Shown: positions 39,008-51,219, counted from the stretch's first letter. The stretch: 64,000 nt of DNA from Puffinus mauretanicus (GCA_023333565.1 JAJKFH010000209.1:103501-167500); one strand, 5' to 3'. The notes: a model not told the origin generated them from the sequence alone. Program-made: numbers and translations.

Positions 39008-39416
39008 TCAATAATGAATGTTCAATAGTTAATATTCATTATTGATTCCGAGTTCTAAAGTGAAGAAGTTTTGTAGTAATACAGTTATTAATTAGATTCT
39101 AATTAATAATTTCAACCTTGTAATATTTACAAAACAAGTAGGTTAATCATTATTAACCAACTTGCATTCTAGTGATGATTAGCCTTCATTATGTTCAATT
39201 CTAATTCTTGTGGGCCCATAAGCCTCTGCAAGTCTGGCCTGAGATTTCAGCTGAAATTTTTCAGGTTTATGCCTATTTCAATATTTCATTTTAAGAATAA
39301 ATTATCCCTGCATTGGATAAAATTGTAATTATCCATAATCTTTTGAAGCTAATCTCAAATCCTTAAAATAGAACCACTTTAGGTCTAATTTAAAATAAAG
39401 CTTAGATTAATAATCT
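39008..39416. repeat. Cluster of AT-rich inverted repeats with TAATTA cores
   Basis: Within about 400 bp are at least six perfect inverted repeats: 12-bp arms at 39008-39019/39034-39045; 12-bp arms with a 1-base centre at 39085-39109; 6-bp arms at 39118-39132; 7-bp arms at 39141-39158; a 14-bp palindrome (ATTTCAGCTGAAAT) at 39244-39257; and 6-bp arms at 39404-39416. The arms of the second hold TTAATTAG/CTAATTAA, the palindromic homeodomain site. Possible explanations are a homeodomain-bound regulatory element, a decayed palindromic MITE, or AT-rich chance. Confidence 0.6.
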
Positions 39417-40561
39417 GCATTTCAGGAAAAAAAAAGTGAAGTGCAGCTCTGTGTCTATATATTGTTTAAGTACATATATTTCTTGAGTGATTAATTGTCA
39501 GTATATTCTTGGAAGATATGATATTTTATATTCAGTATTTCATTTTAAACATTTCATACAGGATATAAGTATCAAAGTTTTAAACGGCTATGGAGCTTCA
39601 CTTTGCCGTCATAAGCTTGCTATCACCTACCAGAGTAATCTTTTCAGGTCAGAAAGAACTTTATTCTCCTTTACATGTTCAAAAGGTTTTTAAAAGTTTG
39701 GGGCAGTTTTGTGTGCCTATAAATAGTGAAAAGAAAACTCTTTAATTGTGCTTATGTCTATTTTGTAACTTCTACCATTACAAAATTTCAATTTTTTCCC
39801 TTTCAGTTGTCACACTTCTAAAAATTCCAAACATATGCTTAGTTTTATTATAAGGATTTCTGTTCTGAATGATAGGTCTAGAACAAGGACACTTACTATA
39901 CCTTAGTTTCCAACCACATCAAACCCACTCTAATTATCATTGTGAACAGGTCTCTCTCTAGTCCTCCAAGGGTTCTCCTATAATGTGGGTGGAGTACATT
40001 GCATTTAATGAACTTAGCCTTTCAGAGTGTCATGGAAGATGCACTTAATATAAATTGCAGACTTGCATTGGATTATTCAAATAGTTTTTTAGGTTGTACT
40101 GGCATACTGCATCGAACAGTAGAATGAGACATCTATAAAAATATGATTATTCTGTTGCATCGCTTATGCTAGTTATCACTGTCAAGACCTGGTAAATAAG
40201 TTCAGTATATCTGCAATTTTATAACATTGTTTAAAATTCTTATTCTCTTCAGCATGATTTAAGCTTTGGAAACTCAGTAGGTGCAATCATTTTATTTCAC
40301 CAAATAGTAGCTATTGTTGAAATGTATAGCACAGATCCTTCTGTGTATTGTATCCTCATGTGTGTATCCTAGAAAGTTAATCTAACTGATCCATTGTTTG
40401 TGCTTGCTCTAATATTGTGTTTCTTAATAAGCAAAAAAATTTCTGTTACATTTTCTTCCCAAAGTATGTAATATTGCCTAAGGACACTGGAGCCATTAAG
40501 ACATGTTTATCATATGAAAAACATTTCTTAAATTGTAGAAGCTGTAGAACAAGTTAAAAGG

Positions 40562-40577
40562 AAAAAAAAAAAAAAAA
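40562..40577 (+). repeat. Poly(A) tract, A16
   Basis: Sixteen uninterrupted A residues. No retrocopy is visible upstream. Confidence 0.95.
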
Positions 40578-42314
40578 GGCAGAACATATGCACCTGTGTC
40601 CAAAACTCTGATTCTGAGAAATCTTCCTTAGATGGTGCCCAACTTGTGTCTTAATTCATTTGTCTTATTTTAAATTCATTTGTTCTCCATCTGTTTATAA
40701 ATGCTTCCCTGAAAGTTTTGTGCAGCGTTTTCCCAAATTCTTGCATAAATACTGATGGAAAAAGACTTTCTTTGATAACATAATTCTTCTCTTTAGTACT
40801 TGAATAAAATAAAGAGGTTTAAATTAAAATAACAAAAGTTACAAAAGTCCATATGCTTTTTTTGTTTTATACTTTCTGTATTTCATTGTCAAGCATTTAT
40901 CAACAAAGCATGACACCTTTGTTGATGATACACTAGAGTTGAAAGTCTTGTGGTCAAAAAAGAGTAAATAAAATCAGGCAATTATAGTGTCACTTTCAAG
41001 GTTTGCAATTTTTGTGTGATTCTGAATAATTTGCTATAGATGTGGCATTAGGTGTGGAGGATAGAATGCCAACTGGAAAAACTGATACCACTCTTTGGAC
41101 TACTATGGGTATGTTAACAGTAGACATCTGTCTTGTCTCCTACTCTGATGATCTACCCTAACCCTGCTTAGATTCTGAGAGGGAAGATAATGTCAGATGG
41201 AACTATAATAACTGCTGATCCTTGCTTCCAAGTTTTTCATAAGTATAGTTGTCATAATTATGAAAAATAACTAGTGGTGTACATAATAGTGAACTTCTAG
41301 CCTGAAAAACTGCAGATCCAATTTGAGCTGATGGCCGGAGTTAAGTATGCAACTGTTAAAATGGACATTAAAACTTGCTAAAAAAAAATTTACAAAAATT
41401 GCCCTGAGAAATTGAGTTGCTATGGAAGAATTCTTAATGGAAAAATGCTTTAGTGCCTCAGAAATCTAAGCTTTTTTTTTTCTATAGAATAGAGCTATTT
41501 TTGTTGAAAAATTGATCTGTCATCTTTCTTATCTGAACTTTCTCTTTAAATAATTGCCTTAAGAGTCTTACTTAAAAATCTTTGCTTTGGCTTTAATTCT
41601 TGAGGAAGGTTGGTAATACTTCACATTTGCATGTGAAAAAAACCCAAAGTATGTGAAAATATACTTTACTCATGCAGTATAATTTATATAATGGATAATT
41701 GTGCACATATATGGAGCTGATTTGACTTGCATGAACAAAGGCATTAGGAATGGATAGGTAGATGTCCATGTACGCCTCAGATACCTGCAGGTCTCCCTCC
41801 ACTTTCAAAACAAAGATAGCTTTCAGTTATAAATGAAATATCTAATACTTCCTACTGCCAAAATATTGGATGAATTTGGTGATACTATGTCTTTGTATGG
41901 TAACTGTGCTTACAAAAGAGCACATAAGCAATTTAAGAATTTGTCTAGCAGAACTGCAAGCATTTTGTTTATCATGTATGTTTTGTCTTTTTAAATTCCT
42001 TGGGTTTTGTCTGCTTTTATTGAAGCATTGCAAAGAAAACTAGCCTGCTTTTTTAATTTTTGCCTTTTTTTTCCCCAAGTTTTGCATCCTCAGAAAATGG
42101 TTGCTTTTTACTAAGAAATATGCACAACCTAACAGCATTTCTACGAGTCAGTCTACTTTCAAAATACTTTAATTCGAAAAATCAAATACACTAACTTCTG
42201 ACTCCTTAAAAAAGAAACCATGAAAAAATATTGAGAGTTTTATTCAAGTACAGCCTTATCTTTTGCTGTGCTTTGTTTTATCTTTCAAATAATATTAAGT
42301 CGATGAATGCTGAA

Positions 42315-42700
42315 GGAATGCAGTATAAATTCACTAATGTGTTTTTTGTCTTCCTCAAAGTCGGGGAGGGAGGAAAACCCATGTGCGTTTTTTGTGCACT
42401 TATTGGGTTCTCTCAAGGGTGAAACGCCCAAGCAGCTGCTACACAAGCACATGCCACAAAAAAGAAAATTAAAAAAAATTGATATATATGTTGGACTTAC
42501 CTTAGTTAGAAACTTGTTTATGTTTTTATTCTCAATGGTAGTAGGCCTAAGCGCACGAAAGAAAAACCTTTCCTTATTTTACACGCATCTGTGGAAATTC
42601 TGGAAATGACTTTGTCCAAACAAAGCAAGCAAGCTTGCTAAAGCAAACTAAGCCCAAAAGAATCGAGCAAGATAGTTCCCTGTAATTCTTGTTAATTCTT
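42315..42700 (+). pseudogene. hAT-type transposase relic (BED zinc finger N-terminus)
   Basis: Read in shifting plus-strand frames, this stretch follows the order of hAT (Charlie/ZBED-like) transposase N-termini. Near 42366-42395 it reads GEGGKPMCVFC, like the family's GEEKPQCVIC finger start. After a one-base frameshift near 42400-42414 it reads LKGETPKQLLHKH, like LKPSKLLRHLxTKH with two residues lost. Near 42558-42610, in another frame, KKPF is followed by VEILEMTLS, as in KKPFTI...VEMMLG. Near 42656-42675 RIEQ precedes a decayed PLSN-like block. Stops and frameshifts make it non-functional. CpG sites are more frequent than in the flanks. The finger normally binds transposon ends. Terminal inverted repeats were not found. 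The family match is from memory. Confidence 0.55.
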
Positions 42701-43748
42701 TGTTGTAAAAGACCATATTTTTATTGTGCAGTTTGCAAAGTACATGGTGAAAAGAGATCCTAATGAATGTCTAGGGTTTCTAGGTGCTGTTGCAATGTGA
42801 ATTATTTAATGCTGATAAGAATTTCTGTACATAGTAATTGTTAAGAAGAATTTTTATTCATAGTGCATTTAAGAAAAACAATCCCTAATCTTCCCTGCTT
42901 CAACTCAGAGTTTTTGTTTTGCTTTAAGGTAGGGTCTGCATGTGAAAAAATGTCAGGACAGTTAAATAAAGTTATTGGTCCTGCTTTACTGAAATGTAAT
43001 TAAACATAAACTTAGTGTTGAGAATAGAGATTAAATGTGGAGCAGTGCTTCTGTTTTAAGTGATACTGTTCCATGCAATATACAGTATTTTTTTTGAGTT
43101 CTGTCTGAAATAGTCCTGACAGATATTTTCAAACTAATTTTTTGTCTCTTCTAATATTGCATCATTTCATGTCTCATCTTTATTGCTTATCTTTTCCTGT
43201 CTCTGTGTTTTTATTACTCAGAGCTGAGGTTTTACATGTTACATCATATTTATTAAAAAATAATTAAGCAGTGATTAATGATTTTTATGTCATTATTATA
43301 TATTAGATCAGGTGTTAATTTGTAACTTCAAAAGCTCTTGTAGTGATTGGTTTAGGTGCCATGGAAAGAAATCAGTTAAACAAAACTGCACAGAGAACAA
43401 TACATTTTCTTTGAATATTTGTGTTATCGAGGAAGGAAGCAATGTTCTATACACATCACTCAGTGGAAGACTTCCAGTACTGAAAAAAGATTTTACTGTA
43501 TTGCAAAGATATCTCATGCAATGAGGATAGAATGAGAGGTTTTCTTAAATCTGTCAGTATATTGATTTATTACACACACTCTGTAAAGAGCATAAGAATA
43601 GATTCTCAGCTAGAGTGATTTATCAAAGCTCATTGTCATGGGATATCAATCTTCAGAAGCAGCGTAGGAATTCTGGTTTTAATTATTGTTTTCTGAAATT
43701 TTTATGCTAATCTCCGACAACTTTTATCTCACTTCTCTCAAATCCTAG

Positions 43749-43754
43749 GTGAGA
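43749..43754 (+). promoter_or_regulatory. Recursive-splice-like site (TAG then GTGAGA)
   Basis: A pyrimidine-rich tract with a possible branch point (tgctaat, 43704-43710) ends in CCTAG at 43748, directly abutting GTGAGA. It is the best acceptor/donor juxtaposition in the window by tract quality. It matters only if the window lies in a long plus-strand intron, which is unproven. Confidence 0.15.
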
Positions 43755-45344
43755 TCCAAGTTTTCAAATTGGACATTTACCCTTAGCAGCGCAGTTCCTA
43801 AGAAAATGAAAAAGGTAAAATTCTGGATCATATGTCACGATCCAGCTAACACTGTAAAGATCAATCAGATATCTTAAGGTGCGTACTGTGCCACAGGATA
43901 AACCAAGCTGCCTCCCTGTGAGTTTGCCTGAGTATCAGGCAATAGAGGCTGACTACATTCTAGTGTGTTAGGCAACATACTGCCTTTGAGGAAACTCATT
44001 TAACAAAGTACCTATGCTTAAATATTTTAGTATCCTGGGAGTTAAAAACCCTGTGTTTCTGTCTGGGAAATGAAGGAAATATCAGTCCTGAGCTTCCTGA
44101 ACACTTCAGAATCTCTGATGCCCAAGCCAAATCCCAGTGATCCCATTTATCTTCCCTTGAGGGTCTGATTTAGGGAGTGTACCTCGATAACGCTCAACTT
44201 ACTCCTTTAGAAGCAGGCTCCGCATCAGACGTACTAGCTGGTGCACAAAATAGCTAAACTGTAGTGGTAAGGTCCTATTTTTTATGTACTAGGTGTTAAA
44301 GTGAAAAGATTCATGATTTCCCTTGGTGGTTTTCATAGAATATGGTCTTTTGAGCCTTGATAATATTTATCTAGTCTTTATATAATGACCTCTTAGCAAA
44401 AATATTCAGGCAGAAACCTGATTAATAAAGTGACTAAGTGATGGAAGGGAACAGTGTTCATGACATACCCTCGTTCTCAGAGATTCCATATTAATTTGTT
44501 GTAGGCAGCTCCTTGATCAGCATAGTTAGTTGTTTTGGACTTTGGTCTAGCGCCATAAACCCTTCAGTGACCTTCAGAATTTAATTCAGGATTCCGTACT
44601 CCACTGCAAGACTTAGCAGCCTAAATGTTAGGCAAGGTAACATGCCGTGCTGGAGTGCCTGTTTACCTGCAATAAATACCTCCTTTTGCTTACAGTAGCC
44701 TATTCCACTTCATAAACAGGCTACACATGTAAAGTAGTAATTTAAAAGAAAATTTAAAACTGCATTGAAAGGTTATGACTAAGGAAAGTTCTTAGGTTAC
44801 AGAAACCATTAGAATAAGAGTAATATATGCACTTACGACTAGTTATGCTAAAAATGAAATAATAAATAATTAAATCTCTAAAGCTAGCTCTTCTTTGTGC
44901 TTCTGATAATTATTTTTTGCATAGGCAAGTGGATTTATCAGCTTCTACAGGAGAATTATCTAACCTAATCCTTGAAAAGCAAAATGCAGTAATTCATCTT
45001 TCTCAATCATCTGATAAATCAAGCTTTCTAAAACTATTTCCAATAAGATAATTAGCAATTATTTAGTTGTGGTCAGTTGGAGGTGAACGTAATCCCTTGA
45101 CCTGACAGCAAACAGCCAATGTTACAGACATTCTAAAAATGATGAATATTTCCATATATATGAAAATAGACTACTAAAAATAGTTACTTTATGAATTTAT
45201 ATAGTACCACTCATCTTTAAATGTACAAAAGATGCACCAAAATATTTAAGTATATGCATAACTCTAAAGTTTGTCACAGCTATAATAAAGAATATAATTT
45301 GACTCTTCTGTAGTTTCACTTTAGAGTTTACATAAACTTATAAT

Positions 45345-45395
45345 TAAGCAAGTGCTTAAGCACTTTGCTGGATTTTGGCCTAAGAGCTTAATGAT
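45345..45395. repeat. Ancient repeat scrap with 16-bp palindrome
   Basis: The words 'aagtgcttaagcactttgct' and 'ggattttggcctaagagctt' resemble a phrase widespread in turtle and bird genomes (gcttaagtgctttgctgaat, ggggccta). A perfect 16-bp palindrome, AAGTGCTTAAGCACTT, spans 45350-45365. Likely remnant of an old repeat family; the name is not certain. Confidence 0.35.
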
Positions 45396-45959
45396 TATTT
45401 TACAGTATAATGACATGTCCAGTATGAAGGGAAACAAACCCTCTGTCTATAGAACTTATTTGCCATGAAAAAATCTGTCGGTATGTTGCATGATAATCAG
45501 TTCAATTCAATGTACAGTAAATTGGATCATTATTATTAATTTTCTCATCTCCCAAGCAATTCATGAACCATTTTTAGAATTTCAAAAAAACAGTTCATGA
45601 ATCAGACAAAAAAATTAAATAAGAACCCAGCCCACAATGAGATGATGAGTCAGAGTTCTTTTCTGTACCAGTGTCGACCGAAGTACATCTGAAATCTAAT
45701 GAGGATTGGCACTGATGCAGAAAAGGCCATGATGAGCATGAAACAATATGTTGAATTTACATGTTAAGACTTTTTGTTGGTTTTGGCAATTTTGCTGAAG
45801 ATTATCTGAAAAATCCATAAACATCTGGATGAGAAGAGAGAGTAGGGGGGGTATCACTTTATACTAAAATGATGGAGTTTATATTGGGATACAATACTAT
45901 AAATGGAAGAGGAAAGTAGTTTCTTGCACAGCTGTTTCCAATTTTGCTAATCTATATTT

Positions 45960-46030
45960 CAGGCCAAATTCACCATGGAATTAAACCACACATTTACATT
46001 GATGTCTATGTGTCTGAATTAAAGATAGGG
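45960..46030. repeat. Possible ancient sauropsid repeat scrap
   Basis: 'caggccaaattcaccatgga' followed by 'ttacattgatgtctatg' parallels a common sauropsid phrase (ggccaaattcatccctggtg, then ccattgacttcaatgg). The match is diverged and recalled from memory. Confidence 0.28.
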
Positions 46031-49000
46031 GGGAAAAAACTTTTGAAGATCACTAAGTCTCAATAATACTTTGGAGGTATTTAGTCAGCTTTATTTTCAG
46101 AAGACAAAATTAGCAAGTACAGCTGCTATTTGTGGGCCTGTAGTTTTTGAAAGTGAAGGACTAAGTTTTCAAAAGGACATATGCACATTTTTAGGCCCTG
46201 AAAAATGGGAGCAAAAGAGGCTGTTCAGAGTTAAAGCTTACATTTTAGTCTGATATCAAACAGTTTTGTTCTAAAGGTTCTGTGTAAACATTTGAACTTG
46301 AAGTTGCTGACTATCTACAAATTTTAACAGTAGTTTTTAACAACAGATGCATATGCATATAAAACCTAGGATCCAGCAATGGTTCTCATGGCATATTCTG
46401 AAAACATGAGAGTATGTCTCTTTGCATTTATTTGTAAAACACTAACTATCCATAGCCTTTTTCAAAGGTTTTCCTGTCTTTAAGAAATAAACTGAACTCA
46501 ATCAAAAACAGTATGTGTTTTGCTTCAGTAAAAAGAAAAGAATGAAGAGATCAGAAGTGGAAAATAGTGTTTGACAAAGGTCATGATGAAGCTCATAAAA
46601 TTATTGTGTGTGTACTGAGATTGTTGTTAAGATTTCCTTTTTAGCATGTATAATTAAAGGTATTAATGAGATCTATATTTTATAACAAAAAAAAATTGGG
46701 CTAAAGGGCACATTCCTATTTGTACTACAGTATACAGTACGACAAAGATTTTGATAGTGGGATTGGTTTTGCAGCACTTATCAAAGACAATAAAGGCAGT
46801 ACATCTTGTTTAGTCCACACAGTACATTTGAAAGAATAGACGTAGTTTCAGACAAAAAAATCTATTCTTTCTTAAACAAATAGCTTTAAAATTGGAAGCA
46901 GGTATTATTCCTTTCTGGAGATATTACATCTCAAACTTTATGTGGAAAATATAGAGAAATTTTTAAGGTTAGTGTGTTTATGCAAATGTTATAATGCTAC
47001 AGTTAACTATAGATCAGAGATATTGTCAGTATTATGCTGTATGGGCCTGATCCAGAGCGTCTTTATGACACATTAATAAATGAAGTCCTTCCAACTTCGG
47101 CAGACCATGTTGCAGGTTTGTTATAACATAAGTCTACAGCATGACATAGTGTAAGGAACTCAAAAATACGATCTTAAGTCATACCTTTTATTAGAACTAT
47201 TTTATATCCAAAATATCAAATAAATACACACCAACCATTCAGTTGTGATACTGATCTGATTATTGCATATAACTTTTAACAGACTGTTTATAAAGTCTTG
47301 CTTTCTGCTGATCTTTTGGCACTAAAAAGTAATATTCATACTTGTATAAGCATGATCATCAATTTCAAAGACAGGTTTTCAGGTCAGGATTTGTTTGCTT
47401 CTTTTACTTCTATGACTAATGATAACAATAAAATCTTTTGGAACATTCACTTGTTTACAATCTAAAGTCAAGGGAATTTGTAGTTTCATAACTTCAGTTT
47501 GTTTTTTTCTGTCATTGCACACTTGAAGCTCTTGACAACTCCAAAAATTGGACATTGTTTGGTGCAAATAATAAAACCATTGGTTTTAATTGAAGAGGAG
47601 ATTTGGAGGGAAGTTACCACAATTTTAGTGGAGCTAATAAGTTTTGAAGATTGTGTACAGCTATTTACTCTGCTGTTCAATTAAAAAAAATGTTGTTGCT
47701 ATAGAAACTACTAAATCACATGATTTACGTGCTATTTGGAAGAGATAGGCTTCTCTTTACAGAGAGATACCAGTATGTCAGTTGAGCTGTAGAGTTTATA
47801 TGTTTAAATCACTAAAAACAGAATGCCAACAACAGATTACCATGGATTTTAAGAAAAGGGCATTGTTTACCGGAAGGAAATAAGGATAAACTATTTTTCA
47901 AGCTGTGGGTTCTCATATGTTTTTCTTTAAACCTCTTAGATCCTTTGCATTTATACTAGAAACTTTATTTCTAATTGATTGTATGATAGGGCCTAAGCCT
48001 TATTTTAAAAATGAAATAAAGAAAAATAACTGCCTTTCTGTTCCTAATGAGTTCTTTGTAGCTTTATGATATCAAGATTTAAAGGGGAATGATTAAAAAA
48101 AAGGAAGCTGGAAGGCAAAAGTAATGAAATAAGAATAATTTTCTGAATGCAAGAGACTTATAAAAGAATTGAATTGTCAAAAAGCTACATATCCAAATAG
48201 AGAAGCAGGAAGGGAAATTTTAAAAGGTTAACAGTATGTAGAGAAGCTTGAAATTTTATTCAAGCCAAAGTAGTATTGCTCAGAAACTGGGAATCTGACC
48301 CAAGAGAAGCATTAGCTACATAAGTGATAAGGGTGAGATGCATAAGGGGTAATTAGGAAACCTATCTGAAGATTTACAGTCTGATTAGAATTCTACTGGT
48401 TTTAAAATAGTTTTGGATCAGGTGTCTGAGCAGAGTCTTAACTGACAACTGTCACTTGTATTGCCAGTGTTTCTGCCATCACCATGGCCAGTCATCTTTC
48501 TCTGACCATTCTTATGAATAACTAATGCCATGAAACAGCTAGAATAATGCTAGTCATTCCCAGCTGCCTCTAATGAGTTTCAGCCTGAAAGTGACTTTAT
48601 CCTTGCAGCAGGGACACGCAGGAAGAACACCCATCAGAGTTACCTTTGCCACTGGTTTTTCCTAGAGTCACTCCCTGCTTCTTAAGACTTTATTATGCCT
48701 TTCTAGTGGTATACTTGGGCACTCTCTTTACTTCTTAAGCTCTCATTTCATATTCACCTTTGTCTGACGGATAATACAGAAAGATATGGAAATGCATAAG
48801 AACATGGCCAGGAGAGAAGGCTGATTAAACAGTGGGTAAAACCTTGGACAACGTTGTGGTTGAACATGCACTATGGACACAGCTTGAATAGTTGCTATTA
48901 TATGTATATATCCTTTCATCCCCCAAACAAACGCCAAAAAGTTTTTTTTTTTGGTAAACATAGTTGGAATAGGAGTTCAGCTTTTACGAGATCTCTTGCA

Positions 49001-49596
49001 GGAACAAAATGAAATTTCCCCTCATTCAACTTCTATAATAAGAGGGGTACATTATAGTATCAGAGAAAGTGTGTGAAACTATTGTTTGAGTTGGAATTAC
49101 AACAATACTGCAATTAGGGCAAAAATATATAAATTTCTATAGCATCCTTCTGTGTACTCTCTCCTTTTGATGATGAGGTTTATATCTTAAAAAATCTGCC
49201 TGTTGACATTCTGTAAGTTAACAAATCTCTGTGACTATTATATTCTAGAATATGTTTTAAGTAATTGTTAGCCAATTACAGCAAAGCCTTTCATTCAAAT
49301 CTAAGGAAGGTTAGTAGGTCTCTAAGTATACATATGTTTTCTGTATGTTTTTTGTATATGAATGTCTCAAAATTCATGGTGTGTACGTACATTGGGGTAC
49401 GTGTAATGATAAACAAAATGCTGATTTTTAAAAACACCCTCCATTATGGGCATGTTATTTTCATTTTGAGTCAGCTAGATGATCACAGTTTCTAGACATT
49501 ATTGACAGACAGCTGCCACCCTCTGTAAAAGTTTGAACCATAGATATGATATTCAACAGCTAAATATGTCTGGATGGTCCTCAGATCTTAAGAGAA

Positions 49597-49622
49597 ATGT
49601 ACATCCAGATCTGGATGTACAT
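49597..49622. repeat. 26-bp perfect palindrome
   Basis: The 26 bases are identical to their own reverse complement, centred between 49609 and 49610 on CAGATCTG, with outer arms ATGTACATC. There is no spacer. By base composition, a perfect palindrome this long is expected far less than once in 64 kb. It could extrude as a cruciform or be a fold-back by-product of repair. Its function is unknown. Confidence 0.95.
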
Positions 49623-49707
49623 CCCAGGATGCATCTTAACTCAGGTTTGGACAGGATGTTCATACATTCTGTCCCTTCTTTCTCTTTTACTTTTCCTGTG
49701 ATTCCAG

Positions 49708-49829
49708 GTTCTAGATGAACGAGGAGCTACGTGTTGGCTCTTGTCCCAGGATTTAAATATAGCCTAAGTGAACTCTTATTTACTATGGACAAGAGAGCTG
49801 TGGAACTCCTTGCTAAAGGGGTCGTGGTT
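49708..49829 (+). other. Exon-like segment behind a strong splice acceptor
   Basis: A long pyrimidine tract (about 49669-49702) ends in TTCCAG at 49707. A donor-like GTAAGA begins at 49830, giving a 122-nt candidate exon. The following frame continues to 49955 with basic residues (VVVVRHKSKKKMGSARKRA), and CpG sites are more frequent here than in neighbouring DNA. I recognise no domain. It may be part of a non-coding RNA, an old pseudogene, or chance. Confidence 0.18.
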
Positions 49830-51219
49830 GTAAGACATAAGTCTAAGAAAAAAATGGGAAGTGCTCGAAAAAGAGCTATTTTGCTTTGCTCAGCACCAGA
49901 GTGCACAAGTATCTACATCTTAATCATCAGTAGGACGTACACTATGATCATGTAAAAATATTGGCCATGTCCATGCTTTGTTTTTGTGCGCACCTCTGAA
50001 ATTCTGTGTAATCGTTATTGTATTGCTAGTGTGGAGGTCGTCTCCTTTCCCTGGAATAAATGGGGAGGTTTGGTCAGAGCAGTGGGCGAATACGAACTAC
50101 CCTTTTGACTTGATGAGGAAACAATTCCACCTTTCACTCTGCCTCTCTCCCTGCAAAGGCACTGCAGCCTTGATAAAGCTTTGAGGTTGGGACTTTACTG
50201 ACATGTTTGTTCAGTCATATTCTTCACTTATTCATAGACTGTTAGCTCTTAATTAATTTTCTAGTGTATTTGAAGTTGGACTTTATAGTAAGTTGCTTTT
50301 TTTTGAGTAAATCTTTTTGATTAAGCCATCTTCTGAAAGGAATTGCCTGAATAAATGTTTTTATATGTAATATATAGTATTTTGATCTTATATTACATAT
50401 GTCCCATTTGTTAATTGGAGATTATTGCAATAATTTCCTTTTTTAAATACAGGCACAAAACCAGCATATCCTCATAAGATTACAATAATTTTGTAGAATG
50501 ACATTTAACTCAGATTTTCATTAAAATTACTTTTTAATAATTTTATTTCTTTTAATTCAAAAAGGAAAAAAAGCTTTTCCATCTGTTGTTCTTCTCTATC
50601 TGCTTTCTCCTTTCAAACAATTTTGCCCTTCTGTTTTGCCAAAAATAGTTGTACTTAACTAGCTAAAGAATGAAACCACTGTGCAACTTGCCACATCTCT
50701 CATGAAATTTGTAACTGTTCTCGCTATTGTTTTATTATCAAACCACAAAAGAAACATTTGAGCTTAGTGTCTCCTGAGCTCCTATTATAGGTGCTGTTTT
50801 GTGCATTTCAGGTATGATGGCTTGTTAATGGAAAATTAGATAATATTTTAACAGCACAGAAAATCACATAATTTAGAATGTTATTATCTTACTTATCATT
50901 ACTAAAAGCTGTATTCATGATTTTAAACAGATTCAATACTATTTTTTGTTCTTTGAAACTGAGCTGCCTGCAATGACCAGAGTCAATCTCCATGGTAATG
51001 GAATGATTAGAGGGTCAAAGTTAGAAATCTCATTCCTAAAGTCTATGAGATTTTTTTTTTCCTTAGATCTAATTGAGAATGAGATTATGAATAAAGATTC
51101 ACATAAGTAAATTGCAAACCCAGCTTAGTTTTTCTGTGGAAAGAAAAGTCTTACTCTTAGTTGCATTTCCTGTTTAATATCTTTTTTCAAAACTACATAT
51201 AATTTTCTTTATTAAAACA

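Larger units (their letters stand above)
37260..42314. other. Non-coding stretch including an AT-rich hairpin cluster
   Basis: No gene is supported. The notable content is the inverted-repeat cluster at 39008-39416, annotated separately, and an A16 tract at 40562-40577. The other open frames are under 70 codons and AT-driven. Confidence 0.55.
42701..51219. other. Non-coding stretch with scattered ancient repeat scraps
   Basis: No gene is supported. Segments near 43.9-44.7, 45.35, 45.96, 46.16 and 47.04 kb resemble very old sauropsid repeats. A 26-bp palindrome and a CpG-containing, acceptor-preceded segment lie at 49.6-50.2 kb. A recursive-splice-like site lies at 43748. Open frames at 47.4-47.7 kb overlap on both strands and are not credible genes. 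Confidence 0.5.

Noticed and set aside
47379..47708. Overlapping open frames near 47.4-47.7 kb and an X-box-like GTTGCTATAGAAAC
   Set aside because: Frames are open on both strands without domains, and the second X-box half deviates from the RFX consensus.
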